A stretch of 64,000 nt of DNA from Microbulbifer guangxiensis (GTDB lineage Bacteria; Pseudomonadota; Gammaproteobacteria; Pseudomonadales; Cellvibrionaceae). Numbering within the stretch: position 1 is the first letter of the stretch; the number at the start of each line of letters is the position of its first letter. Of this stretch, positions 16,599 through 25,149 are shown piece by piece. Where the stretch lies: positions 62,001-126,000 of the forward strand of contig NZ_JAJSAQ010000005.1 of NCBI RefSeq assembly GCF_021729075.1. The letters run 5' to 3'. The notes beneath the pieces were generated by a model that saw nothing but the letters and a program-made list of their open reading frames with translations, made no database searches and was not told the DNA's origin. Made by a program: the position numbers and the translations under genes.

Positions 16599-18008
16599 AT
16601 GTCAGCCATCCGTAAACTCGTCGCCACCGGCCTGCTGGTCTGGCTTAGCAGCACCACAGCGCTCGCCAGCGCTGGCGATCGCGCACCGCAGGTGAGCGAT
16701 ATTTTCTCGCCGGAAAATCAGACCCAGAAAGTGCTGGATATCGAGGCCGCACTGGCATCGGCACAGGCCGACCTGGACATCATTCCCCAGTGGGCAGCCC
16801 GGGAAATAAAAGCGAAGGCCAGCACGGAGTATGTCTCCCAGGAGGATCTGGCCGCTGAGTACCGTGTGGTCCGCCACCGCATGGTGGCGCTGCTGAATGT
16901 ATGGCAGCGCTCGCTGAAGCCGGAGGCCGCCGAGTACATGCACTTCGGTGCCACGACCGTCGATATCTACGATACCGCGCTGGTGCTGCAACTGGAGGAA
17001 TCCACTCGCGCACTGATCATCCAGTTGCGCGCACTGGAAGAAATCCTGATGCGTCTGGCCGCTGAGCATAAAGGCACCGTCATGGTCGGCCGCACGCTCG
17101 GGCAGCATGCCTTGCCGATTACCTTTGGCAAGAAGGTCAGCACCTGGCTGGGAGAGAATCGCCGCAACATTGAGCGCCTCAAGGACGTGCACAAACGCCT
17201 GCTGCGCTCGGGCATTCTCAAAGGCGCCGTGGGCAGCTATGCGGGCCTCGGTGAGGATGGCATCGAAGTAGAACGCGCATTCGCCAAACACCTGGGCCTG
17301 AAGGAACCCTACCCCGACGACTGGCACGGGGCGCGTGATGTGCTGGCGGAATACGCCTTTACCCTGGCTCTGATCAGCAAGTCTTACGGGCGTATCGGCA
17401 ATGAGCTGTTCCTGCTGCAGATGACCGATATCGGTGAAACGGAAGAAGTCCGGCCTAAAACCGCGGTCGGCAGCAGCACCATGCCGCACAAGAAAAACCC
17501 GAGCAAATCCGAAGCGTTGATCTTTTATTCCCGCAGTATTCCGCGCACCGCGGAAATCATTGCCGATGACATGATCAATGCGTTCGAGCGCGACAACACC
17601 TCGCGCACCAACCGTTTGCTCGCCGATATCTCCATCGAGGCGGAGGAAATGCTCAATGCCGCCGCTGGTCTGCTCGGCAATCTCAAGGTCAACGAAGCTG
17701 TCATGGCCGAGAACCTGGAGAAAACCGGCGGCATGATCCTGTCCCAGCGGGTGACTTTCGCGCTTGCGGACAAGATCGGCAAGACCACCGCCAACAGCCG
17801 CCTGCACGAGCTGGCGGTGGAAGCCATGGCCGAGGGTATCAGCCTGCGGCAGGCCATCGAACAGGCCCCGGATATCGCACCGCACTTCACATCGCGGGAG
17901 CTGGACGAGCTGTTCGACAGCACCACCTATCTCGGACTGGCCGAAGAACAGGTCGAGGCCGTGATCGCGTACTGCCGTGAGGCGAGAAAGGGCGACTTCC
18001 CGGGCTGA
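16599..18008 (+). CDS. Exported fumarase/aspartase-superfamily lyase (PurB/PcaB branch)
   Basis: 469 residues from the ATG at 16599, chosen because it gives a Sec signal (LVATGLLVWLSSTTALASA, cleavage after about residue 25); the frame is open further upstream. Three superfamily regions are intact: HFGATTVDIYDTA (115-127), GRTLGQHALPITFG (164-177) and the mobile catalytic loop GSSTMPHKKNP (291-301) with its serine base. Such enzymes remove fumarate or a related acid from C-N or C-O substrates (adenylosuccinate, argininosuccinate, carboxymuconate, EDDS). A signal peptide is unusual for this normally cytoplasmic group. Placed after a receptor and a dicarboxylate symporter, it probably cleaves an imported substrate in the periplasm. 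Substrate unknown. Confidence 0.87.
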   Translation: MSAIRKLVATGLLVWLSSTTALASAGDRAPQVSDIFSPENQTQKVLDIEAALASAQADLDIIPQWAAREIKAKASTEYVSQEDLAAEYRVVRHRMVALLNVWQRSLKPEAAEYMHFGATTVDIYDTALVLQLEESTRALIIQLRALEEILMRLAAEHKGTVMVGRTLGQHALPITFGKKVSTWLGENRRNIERLKDVHKRLLRSGILKGAVGSYAGLGEDGIEVERAFAKHLGLKEPYPDDWHGARDVLAEYAFTLALISKSYGRIGNELFLLQMTDIGETEEVRPKTAVGSSTMPHKKNPSKSEALIFYSRSIPRTAEIIADDMINAFERDNTSRTNRLLADISIEAEEMLNAAAGLLGNLKVNEAVMAENLEKTGGMILSQRVTFALADKIGKTTANSRLHELAVEAMAEGISLRQAIEQAPDIAPHFTSRELDELFDSTTYLGLAEEQVEAVIAYCREARKGDFPG

Positions 18009-18029
18009 TCACTCTATTTCCGCCCCGAC

Positions 18030-18070
18030 AGCCCCGGTCCGGCCCACTCTGCCGGACCGGGGCTTCCCTT
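18030..18070 (+). terminator. Rho-independent-type terminator after the lyase gene
   Basis: A perfect 14-base stem, AGCCCCGGTCCGGC (18030-18043) with GCCGGACCGGGGCT (18051-18064), has a 7-base loop and is followed by TCCCTTCC, 22 bases after the lyase stop. The T-run is weak but the stem is very stable. Confidence 0.75.
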
Positions 18071-18170
18071 CCGCAGACGACATCCCGCCACTCCCCACCG
18101 TCGCGATCGGCACTAGAATTAATCGGGTGTTCCGATATACCCGACCAATGCCCTGCAATCAGGAGTGACG

Positions 18171-18752
18171 ATGAAAAATATCTGTGTCTACTGTGGCTCC
18201 AGCCCCGGACGCCGACCCGAGTTCCTGCAGGCGGCGAGAGCACTGGCGGCAGAGCTGGTAGCGCGGGATATTGGCCTTGTCTACGGCGGCGCCAGCATCG
18301 GCATTATGGGGGCGCTGGCGGACGCGGTGCTCGCGGAGGGAGGACGTGTCACCGGGGTGATTCCAGAGGCGCTGGCGGTTCGTGAGGTGCCGCACCCGAC
18401 CGTCACCGAGATGCGGGTAGTGGCGTCCATGCACGAGCGCAAGGCGATGATGGAGGCGCTGTCTGACGGCTTTATCGCCCTGCCCGGCGGGCTCGGCACG
18501 CTGGAGGAACTGTTCGAGATCCTCACCTGGGGACAACTGGGGTTTCACCGCAAACCCTGCGGCCTGCTGGATGTGGCTGGGTACTATCGACATCTCGCAA
18601 CATTTCTGGACCACTGTGTGGCCGAGCAGCTGTTACAACCGCAGTACCGGTCGATGCTGCTGGAGTCCGGTGACCCGGCGAGCCTGCTGGGAATGATGGA
18701 AGGTTACACGCCGCCAGCCATGGACCAGCGCATCTCCCGCGACGATCTCTGA
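18171..18752 (+). CDS. LOG-family protein (cytokinin riboside 5'-monophosphate phosphoribohydrolase-like)
   Basis: 193 residues from the ATG at 18171, which has AGGAG 5 bases upstream. The family motifs are plain: CVYCGSSPGRRPEF at the N-terminus, YGGASIGIMG near residue 40, HERKAMM near residue 88 and the nucleotide-binding PGGLGTLEELFE near residue 104. LOG proteins (often misnamed lysine decarboxylases) hydrolyse the N-glycosidic bond of nucleoside 5'-monophosphates to free base and ribose 5-phosphate. It is separated from the lyase by a strong terminator, so it is probably its own transcription unit. Confidence 0.92.
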   Translation: MKNICVYCGSSPGRRPEFLQAARALAAELVARDIGLVYGGASIGIMGALADAVLAEGGRVTGVIPEALAVREVPHPTVTEMRVVASMHERKAMMEALSDGFIALPGGLGTLEELFEILTWGQLGFHRKPCGLLDVAGYYRHLATFLDHCVAEQLLQPQYRSMLLESGDPASLLGMMEGYTPPAMDQRISRDDL

Positions 18753-19044
18753 GCCAAATCCCGCATTGGTACGTGAATACCAACAGTGCACCAGTATTGT
18801 GGATAGCCGGTTACTCACATATTCCTTGGATAGAGTTGTGAATAAGCTTTGAAAATCAACCATGACGCCCATGGTTGCTGGGATTGTGACAGTCGGGTGA
18901 AAAAGCGACGATCGTAGAGCAATGCTCAAGGCCGCTGAGCACGACGCCATCGCGACATAGAGCGATGATCTCGCCATCAGGTTTACAGACAATTCACTCC
19001 AATGAGCCGAGTATCAATTTTCCCGGGCAAAGCCATGGAAAATA
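18753..19044. other. Non-coding stretch between convergent genes
   Basis: About 290 bases after the LOG gene, moderately AT-rich. No gene, repeat or clear RNA structure was recognised other than the terminator at its right end. Confidence 0.5.
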
Positions 19045-19079
19045 AAAAACCGCAGCGGCCGGTCACCCACTGCGGTTTT
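19045..19079 (-). terminator. Terminator of the glycan-catabolic operon
   Basis: On the minus strand AAAACCGCAG (19079-19070) pairs with CTGCGGTTTT (19055-19046) across a 14-base loop, followed by a T-rich tail (TTTTTTATT), 24 bases after the stop of the isomerase gene. This is a standard rho-independent terminator for the 11-gene minus-strand operon. Confidence 0.85.
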
Positions 19080-19102
19080 CTCTCTGGTCGTTCGGTTGCT
19101 GG

Positions 19103-20299
19103 TCAGGTGCGCTTCAGCAGCTCGAGTACTTCCCAACACGCACCGAGGGTGTGGTAGTCGCACTTGCCACCGGCGATGCTTTTCTCGTTCGAATACTTGC
19201 GGTTCTGGCGATCGAGGATTCGGTACCAGGCCCCGTGCTGGTGGTCGATAAAGTGCGCCCAGCTGTACTGCCAGATGCGGTCGTACCACTGCCAGTAGAT
19301 CTCTTCGCCAGTGGCCTCGGCCAGTAGCGCGGCCGCGGCAAAACTCTCCGCCTGCACCCAGAAATACTTGTCGTCATCGCAGATACTGCCGTCCGGTGCA
19401 TGACCATAGAGAATACCGCCGTGCTCGCTGTCCCAGCAGATTTCCAGCGCGCGGTCGAACAGGCTGCGGGCACGCTCCAGCATCCAGGGCTTCGGGCGGT
19501 AGCGGTAAAGAGTAAGCAGTAACTTACTCCACTCGGTCTGGTGGCCGGGCTGGAAGCCCCAGGGGCGATAGAGGTTTTTGGGATCTTCGCGATTGTAGTC
19601 CCAGTCGATCTCAAGGGATTCGGTAAAGTGCTCCCAGATCAGGCCATCGGCCTTATCCGCCAGCGTCACGGCGACGGTCTGCGCCAGGGTAGTGGCGCGA
19701 TCGAGGAATTGTCCGTCACCGGTCGCCTTGTATGCGGCCAACAGTGCCTCGCAGCAGTGCATGTTCGCGTTCTGGCCGCGGTAAGCGCTTACCCGCTGCC
19801 AGTCCGGCGTGGCTTCGTCGGCATAGAGTCCGGCACCGGGCTGCCAGAAGTGCGCGTTCAGCAACTCCCAGGTCTGGTAGAGATCATCCCGTGCCCCCTG
19901 CATATCCAGCTCTACACAACTGGCCTGAGCCAGGATGACGAAGGCAAGGCCGTAGCAGTGGTTGGTCTGGTCGACCGGGGCATTGTTATTCAGCAGCCAG
20001 TGATAACCCTGCCGCTCACTATCCCAGTGCACATTGCGCAGGTAGTCGAGCCCCTGCTGTGCGCGCTGCAGGTCTGCCACATCGCCGCTGTGCCGGTAGG
20101 CGCCGCAGTAGTTGAAGATCATGCGGGTGGAGCTGACCAGATGCTTGAGACCGGGATCAAACACGGTGCCGTCATCGAGATAATTCTGGTGGAAACCACC
20201 CAGGCGCTGGTCGATCACATTCGGACGATAGAAGTCGAGAATGCTGTCGACGTGCTGCTGTAGAAACTCGGCGCTGCGAAAGTTGGGCTTGTCAGACAT
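19103..20299 (-). CDS. AGE-family sugar isomerase, YihS/mannose-isomerase type
   Basis: 398 residues from the ATG at 20299 (GGAG upstream; overlaps the kinase stop by 8 bases). It has the (alpha/alpha)6-barrel pattern of the N-acylglucosamine 2-epimerase superfamily. Within it, YRGQNANMHCCEA (about 195), WEHFTESLEIDWDYNREDP (about 240) and GFQPGHQTEWSKLL (about 268) align with E. coli YihS (YRGGNANMH, VNEHF, GGTPGHWIEW) better than with GlcNAc 2-epimerases. YihS-type enzymes interconvert mannose and fructose (or sulfoquinovose and its ketose). Behind a GH38 mannosidase and in front of a PfkB kinase, conversion of mannose to fructose is the best reading. Last gene of the operon. Confidence 0.85.
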   Translation of the reverse strand: MSDKPNFRSAEFLQQHVDSILDFYRPNVIDQRLGGFHQNYLDDGTVFDPGLKHLVSSTRMIFNYCGAYRHSGDVADLQRAQQGLDYLRNVHWDSERQGYHWLLNNNAPVDQTNHCYGLAFVILAQASCVELDMQGARDDLYQTWELLNAHFWQPGAGLYADEATPDWQRVSAYRGQNANMHCCEALLAAYKATGDGQFLDRATTLAQTVAVTLADKADGLIWEHFTESLEIDWDYNREDPKNLYRPWGFQPGHQTEWSKLLLTLYRYRPKPWMLERARSLFDRALEICWDSEHGGILYGHAPDGSICDDDKYFWVQAESFAAAALLAEATGEEIYWQWYDRIWQYSWAHFIDHQHGAWYRILDRQNRKYSNEKSIAGGKCDYHTLGACWEVLELLKRT

Positions 20300-21275
20300 G
20301 CTGGCTCCTTGCTTGGAGGAAGGCGTTGAGCGATTGCTGGCTGGGCAGCGAGGGAAAGGCACCGGGCAGCGAGGCGGCGTGGGCGCCGCAGGCACAGGCA
20401 AAGCTGAGAGCTTCGATCAGGGTCTCTGCGTTCAGCCATTCCCCGAGGTTCGCTGGTGTGACCTGTTGTCGCGCCAGCTGATAGATGAGCCCGCCAATAA
20501 AACCGTCACCGGCCGCCGTGGTATCCACAGCACGGGTCATTGGCGGCTGGATCTGGCCCTGGCCGGTGCTGGTAATCCAGTGCAGCGGTTGTGGTCCGTC
20601 CGTGATCAACAGCAGTTGCGGTCGCTGGGCGAGCAACTCGTCGTTGAAATTTTCCGACGCTGCCAGATAGTCCCGCTCCTCGCGGCTCATCTTGACGATA
20701 TCCGCGCGCTGCACCAACTCCAGCACCCGCGCGCTATCCGCAGCGCCGGCCAGCCACAGGTTGTGGCGCAGGTTCACATCCACACTCACCAGCCAGCCCC
20801 GCGCCTGTGCGAGCTCTGCGGCATGCATGGTGGTCTCCGCAATTTCGCTATCGGTCAGGCTGTTGGAACACAGGTGCAGGATGCCCTGGCCGGCAAAGGT
20901 CTGCTCGTGGAAATGGGCCGGGCGGAAACAGAGGTCTGCCGCCGGTGGGCGATAGAACTCAAAACTGCGCTCACCGTATTCATCCAGCGATACGAAAGCC
21001 AGTGCGGTTTTGGCCACATCGGTAAAGCGCACGTAGTCGGTCTTTACGCCCTGCGCTTTCAGTTCTTCAAGCAGGAAGCGGCCAAACAGGTCGTCTCCAA
21101 GCATGCCGGCAAAATAGGCCTCACCGCCCAGTTTGGCGACCGCCACGGCGGCATTGGCCGGCGCCCCGCCAGGGAATTTGCGAAACTGCTCCATCTCACC
21201 GGCGCCATCGTTGCCGCTGATCCTGTCGGACAGCAGATCGACCAGTGCCTCGCCAAAGCAGACGACTTTCAGCAT
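20292..21275 (-). CDS. PfkB-family carbohydrate kinase, probable fructokinase
   Basis: 327 residues. The N-terminal FGEALVDLL and substrate-binding region FPGGAPANAAVAVAKLGG (about 33-50) and the C-terminal catalytic motif DTTAAGDGFIGGL (about 245-257, catalytic Asp) are those of fructokinases of the PfkB/ribokinase superfamily. It would phosphorylate fructose to fructose 6-phosphate in the cytoplasm. The gene starts 2 bases after the GHL10 stop and overlaps the isomerase gene by 8, so isomerase and kinase are translationally coupled: mannose to fructose to fructose 6-phosphate. Other keto- or deoxysugars are possible substrates. Confidence 0.9.
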   Translation of the reverse strand: MLKVVCFGEALVDLLSDRISGNDGAGEMEQFRKFPGGAPANAAVAVAKLGGEAYFAGMLGDDLFGRFLLEELKAQGVKTDYVRFTDVAKTALAFVSLDEYGERSFEFYRPPAADLCFRPAHFHEQTFAGQGILHLCSNSLTDSEIAETTMHAAELAQARGWLVSVDVNLRHNLWLAGAADSARVLELVQRADIVKMSREERDYLAASENFNDELLAQRPQLLLITDGPQPLHWITSTGQGQIQPPMTRAVDTTAAGDGFIGGLIYQLARQQVTPANLGEWLNAETLIEALSFACACGAHAASLPGAFPSLPSQQSLNAFLQARSQHV

Positions 21276-21277
21276 GC

Positions 21278-22447
21278 TTACTCCTCCCCCACCAGGTGGT
21301 CGGGGAAACGCACCGGCTGTGCTTGATAGGAGGCGCGGATGGATTCGCGGAAGTGCGACAGGCCCTCGTAAAAGAAGAAGACTTCCCCCAGCAAGCCGGC
21401 GCGGCGGTTGGCAGCCAGCATGCCCTCGAATAGTTCACGGCTCGGCAGTTGTTCGCCCACCTTGATCAGCACGCCGGGGACAAATTTTTCCCGCTTGTTT
21501 GCCGGGATCTCCGCCATCGTCTGCTGCAGGGCGGACTCGTAATCGGCAAGCCTGTGCCGGTAGACCTGCGGTACCAGCAGGTCGACATTGCCCTCGCGCA
21601 GCCAGCTGGGCCAGTCCTGCAGGTACTCGCGCTTGGACCAGGGGTAGATGGACGGGGAGAAGGAAACGATCAGATCCGGGCGCACCGCCTTTACCTGCCG
21701 GTACAGGTCTTGTGCGTAGTCGTTGAGGATGGCCGCCCGCCAGTCGACCCAGGCCGGTTCCTGGCTGTCCAGCGGTGGCTTTTTGCCGTTGTGTTCGCGC
21801 TGGTAACGGGCAATCACCGCCGGGTTGTACCCCCCTTCGGATGGCATCGCCGGTAACCGGTCGTCGCCCTGGATACCGTCGACCTCATAGCGCTCCGCCA
21901 CTTCCAGCACCAGCGAGGTCATGAAGTCCTGCACTTCCGGATCCAGTGCGTTCAGCCAGTCGAAACCGTTCTTGGTCACCAGCTCTCCGGCGGCATTGAG
22001 GGATTTCCAGTGCGGTTTCAGCCGAGCGATCTCGCCGCCGTTGGCGCTGTGGGAGGAAGAAAAACCGAATTCGAACCATGCAATGACCCTGATGCCCCGC
22101 GGGTGCGCTGCGTCAATCACTTCCTGAAGCGGATCGCGGCCATCGCCGGTCGGGTCCAGCGCCGGGTCCATGGCAACACCGGTGAACGCTTCCATCACCC
22201 TGGATGGGTAGAGCGTCTGGCCCTTGTTCCAGGTGACGACAAAAATCGTATTGATCCCCAGTTCGTCACACAGCTTTACCGCCTCTTCGATGCCCTCGCG
22301 ACTGTAGAGTGCATCGCTGGCGACATTGGTGAGCCAGACCCCGCGCACCGCTTCCGGCAGTCTTGTCTTCCATTCTGTATTCGCCGTTGCTGCCCAGCCG
22401 GCCTGGGCCAACACAATCAGTAGAGCGAGCGCGATGATTCTGTGCAT
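21278..22447 (-). CDS. GHL10 (glycosyl-hydrolase-like family 10) exported protein
   Basis: 389 residues with a Sec signal (IIALALLIVLAQAGWAA). The TIM-barrel landmarks of GHL10/DUF187 proteins are visible: RGVWLTNVASDALYS near residue 35, INTIFVVTWNKGQTLYPS, GIRVIAWFEFGFSSSHSAN near 125, DGIQGDDRLPA near 195 (likely acid residues) and DLLVPQVYR near 290. Few members have a known substrate; some act on bacterial or fungal polysaccharides. The protein acts outside the cytoplasm while the GH38 enzyme of the same operon has no signal, so GHL10 probably trims an oligosaccharide before ABC import. It follows the ATPase gene by one base. Confidence 0.85.
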   Translation of the reverse strand: MHRIIALALLIVLAQAGWAATANTEWKTRLPEAVRGVWLTNVASDALYSREGIEEAVKLCDELGINTIFVVTWNKGQTLYPSRVMEAFTGVAMDPALDPTGDGRDPLQEVIDAAHPRGIRVIAWFEFGFSSSHSANGGEIARLKPHWKSLNAAGELVTKNGFDWLNALDPEVQDFMTSLVLEVAERYEVDGIQGDDRLPAMPSEGGYNPAVIARYQREHNGKKPPLDSQEPAWVDWRAAILNDYAQDLYRQVKAVRPDLIVSFSPSIYPWSKREYLQDWPSWLREGNVDLLVPQVYRHRLADYESALQQTMAEIPANKREKFVPGVLIKVGEQLPSRELFEGMLAANRRAGLLGEVFFFYEGLSHFRESIRASYQAQPVRFPDHLVGEE

Positions 22448-22448
22448 A

Positions 22449-23552
22449 TCAGTGGTCCGCTGTCGGTTTCAGTGTCGAAATGGTCTGTTCGTCGCTGTCG
22501 AACAGGTAGAGCTTATCCGGGGCAAACGTGAGACCCACTTCATATCCCGGACGTGGAAGCAATTGACCATGGCTCTGTACACAGAGTGATTGCCCGGCCA
22601 GGGTGCAGTAGAGGTAACTGATTGAACCCAGCTGTTCCACCGAACGCACCCGCGCGCGCAGTGCGCTGCTGTCGTCGATGGTGATGTGCTCCGGACGGAT
22701 GCCGAGGGTCAGTTCGTCGTCACTGGCAGGAATGGTATGGCAAGAAATGATCAGTTCTACCCGGCCGCCCTCGCCGTTTACGCCAACGCTGATCTCATCT
22801 TCGTCAGAACCATGCCTCAGCACGGGGAGGAAATTCATCTTCGGTGAACCGATAAAACCAGCCACGAACTGGTTGACCGGATTGCTATAGAGCGCCATCG
22901 GCTCACCCACCTGCTCTACGCGGCCATCCCGCAAGACGACGATGCGGTTAGCCAGCGTCATGGCCTCGGTCTGGTCGTGAGTGACGTAGATCATGGTGGC
23001 GCCGAGGCGCTGATGCAGGTCGGCGATCTCCGCGCGCATCTTCACGCGCAGCTCCGCGTCCAGGTTGGAAAGTGGCTCGTCGAACAGGAATACGTCCGGG
23101 TCCTGCACCAGGGCGCGGCCGATGGCGACCCTCTGGCACTGGCCGCCGGACAGCTCACCGGGCTTGCGCTTGAGGTAGGGCTCCAGCTGCAGGATTTCGC
23201 TGGCCCGCGCGACTTTCTCGCGGATAGTGTCCTTCGGTACCTTGCGCATGCGCATACCGAAGCTGAGGTTCTGCTCCGCGGTCATATGCGGGTAGAGAGC
23301 ATAGGACTGGAACACCATGGACACCCGGCGCTGGCTCGGTGCCAGGCTGGTGACATCGCGGCGGGCGATATGGATGCTGCCTTCGGTCACGGTTTCCAGT
23401 CCGGCGATCATCCGCAGCAGTGTGGACTTGCCACAACCGGACGGACCGACAAAAACGATGAACTCCCCCGGCTGTATCTGCAGGTCGACGCCGTGAATGG
23501 TCTGCATACTGCCGAAGCGTTTCTTGATCGACTGTAGTTGTAGTTCTGCCAT
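22449..23552 (-). CDS. Sugar ABC transporter ATP-binding protein (MalK/UgpC type)
   Basis: 367 residues. Walker A GPSGCGKST (about 38-46), signature LSGGQCQRVAIGRAL, Walker B VFLFDEPLSNLD and the H-loop VTHDQTEA are intact, and the C-terminal 130 residues form the MalK-type regulatory (TOBE) domain. This is the energising subunit for the CUT1 permeases at 29205-30895, although four enzyme genes separate them, an unusual gene order. UgpC/MsmK-type ATPases can serve several sugar importers. It starts 16 bases after the FAD-protein gene. Confidence 0.94.
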   Translation of the reverse strand: MAELQLQSIKKRFGSMQTIHGVDLQIQPGEFIVFVGPSGCGKSTLLRMIAGLETVTEGSIHIARRDVTSLAPSQRRVSMVFQSYALYPHMTAEQNLSFGMRMRKVPKDTIREKVARASEILQLEPYLKRKPGELSGGQCQRVAIGRALVQDPDVFLFDEPLSNLDAELRVKMRAEIADLHQRLGATMIYVTHDQTEAMTLANRIVVLRDGRVEQVGEPMALYSNPVNQFVAGFIGSPKMNFLPVLRHGSDEDEISVGVNGEGGRVELIISCHTIPASDDELTLGIRPEHITIDDSSALRARVRSVEQLGSISYLYCTLAGQSLCVQSHGQLLPRPGYEVGLTFAPDKLYLFDSDEQTISTLKPTADH

Positions 23553-23568
23553 CGATAACTCTCTCTAC

Positions 23569-25149
23569 TCAATCCGCAGCGGCAATCGCCGGGTTCTCTG
23601 GCCAGTGAAGGGGGATGCCGCGCTCAACCAGCTCACGCCGGAAATCCACCACGGTCTGCTTCTGCGCTGCAAGCGAAGCCGGCGCAATCTGCTCGCGAAT
23701 ACAGAATGCCGCCAACAGGCCGGACACTTCGCCCACCAGCCACTCGATCGGATGCACGCGGGTGGCCGCGTTGACCAGGTGGGTGACACTCAGGTTCTTG
23801 CAGGCAGGCAGCAGGTTGTCGGCGTCAGCGGGGATAAAGATCTCCAGCGGCAATTCGAACGGCCGTACCTTTGCATTCGAGCCCATACCGGATTCGCAGG
23901 TGGGGTGGATATCCATGTTGTACAGGCCGATGCCCACGCTGTGCTCGCAGCGGGCCGGATTCCAGCCCGCCGCCGGGTCCAGTTCGATCTCCGACTGGGT
24001 CAGGGTTTGCAGGCCGACGATACGGCGCGACTCGCGCACGTACACCTGCTGGGCGAAGCCGTCATCGGTACCGAGCACATCGGTGGCCAGCGACAGCTCC
24101 GGAAAACCGCTGCCCGCTTCGCCGATCCAGGAACGCGGTGCCTCCTGCTGCAGCCAGTAGGCCAGGCAGGCGGACAGCTCGCGGGCTTCCGTTACCACCT
24201 GCGCCTGGCTCCTGGGCCCGTCCAGTAATGGCGCCAGGGCGTAATCATTCTGGGCCCAGTTGATCAGGCTGATATCCGCGCGATGGTCACGCCAGTTGTG
24301 GCTGGCGACTATGCGGCGGTAGCGCCACAGGTCGAGGGTTTCACCGCTGCCGAACAGCGGCAGCTGCACGGACGAATAGCCCTCGTGCCCCGGCAGGTAG
24401 TCGCTGAACAGCGGGTAGCCGTAATGGGGTACCTGGTAGTTTTTCCAGAAGTCGTAGGCATCCGGCTTCGCGATGCGCGCCGAATGCGCGGGGTCGTTTT
24501 TCTGCAGCGCAAAGACGAAAGTCACCGGCTGCTGGTCAGCCATGCTGGCCTGCGCCGGCGCCTGGCGTTCGCCAAATTCCGGGTGTGACTCCTTGCCCAA
24601 CCGATAAGGCAGGTCCGCCTGCGCCAGCAGTTCGCCGGTATCGGTGGCGTCGAGGAAATACCTTGCCTGTACCCACAGCCGCTCACCGGTCCGGTTTTCC
24701 AGTTCCACCGAGGTGATGGTGCGTCCGTTGCGCCAGGTACGCAGCGGTCGGCTGTTTTCCTCCAGCACCAGCAGGCCACTGGCGATATGCGGCTGCAGTA
24801 ATTGGCGCAGGTAGCGTTCGGCCACGGTGGGTTCGAAACACAGGCGGCTCACCCAGCCATCACCGGGATTGCAGCCCTCGGTCATGGTGCCATGATCGCG
24901 AAAATTCTCATCGGCCAGGTAATGCGCGCGTATCGCTTCGCGGAAGCGGTAGTAGCTTTCACTGGCCCCAAAGGATTCGATATACGGGTGCTCGTCCGGT
25001 GGCACCCCCTGGCTGGTAAGCTGGCCGCCGATCCAGTCAAACTCACTGGCCAGCAGAGTGCGTATGCCCTGCTCGCACAACTGGTAAGCCGCCAACACGC
25101 CACCGAGGCTGGCACCGATCACGGCGGCATCCACTTTGCACTGGTTCAT
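23569..25149 (-). CDS. FAD-dependent oxidoreductase (FAD_oxidored family)
   Basis: 526 residues. The N-terminal dinucleotide fold is present but divergent (AAVIGASLGGVLAAYQ, about 9-24, with an acidic residue after the second strand), followed by WIGGQLTSQG and, near residue 165, RYFLDATDTGELLAQADLPY, the hallmark of the FAD-dependent oxidoreductase family often found in polysaccharide-use loci. The C-terminal part binds the flavin (AATRVHPIEWLVGE). There is no signal, so it is cytoplasmic. Its start overlaps the DUF4127 stop by 4 bases. The oxidation it performs is unknown; oxidising a sugar of the imported glycan is a reasonable inference. Confidence 0.82.
   Translation of the reverse strand: MNQCKVDAAVIGASLGGVLAAYQLCEQGIRTLLASEFDWIGGQLTSQGVPPDEHPYIESFGASESYYRFREAIRAHYLADENFRDHGTMTEGCNPGDGWVSRLCFEPTVAERYLRQLLQPHIASGLLVLEENSRPLRTWRNGRTITSVELENRTGERLWVQARYFLDATDTGELLAQADLPYRLGKESHPEFGERQAPAQASMADQQPVTFVFALQKNDPAHSARIAKPDAYDFWKNYQVPHYGYPLFSDYLPGHEGYSSVQLPLFGSGETLDLWRYRRIVASHNWRDHRADISLINWAQNDYALAPLLDGPRSQAQVVTEARELSACLAYWLQQEAPRSWIGEAGSGFPELSLATDVLGTDDGFAQQVYVRESRRIVGLQTLTQSEIELDPAAGWNPARCEHSVGIGLYNMDIHPTCESGMGSNAKVRPFELPLEIFIPADADNLLPACKNLSVTHLVNAATRVHPIEWLVGEVSGLLAAFCIREQIAPASLAAQKQTVVDFRRELVERGIPLHWPENPAIAAAD

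Noticed and set aside
16599-18008. Calling the exported lyase a housekeeping adenylosuccinate lyase (purB)
   Set aside because: It has a signal peptide and sits with a receptor and a dicarboxylate symporter, not with purine genes; only the superfamily assignment is safe.
19103-20299. Calling the AGE-family protein a GlcNAc 2-epimerase
   Set aside because: Its YRGxNANMH and PGHxxEW motifs follow YihS/mannose isomerase; the presence of nanE nearby keeps the epimerase option open but less likely.
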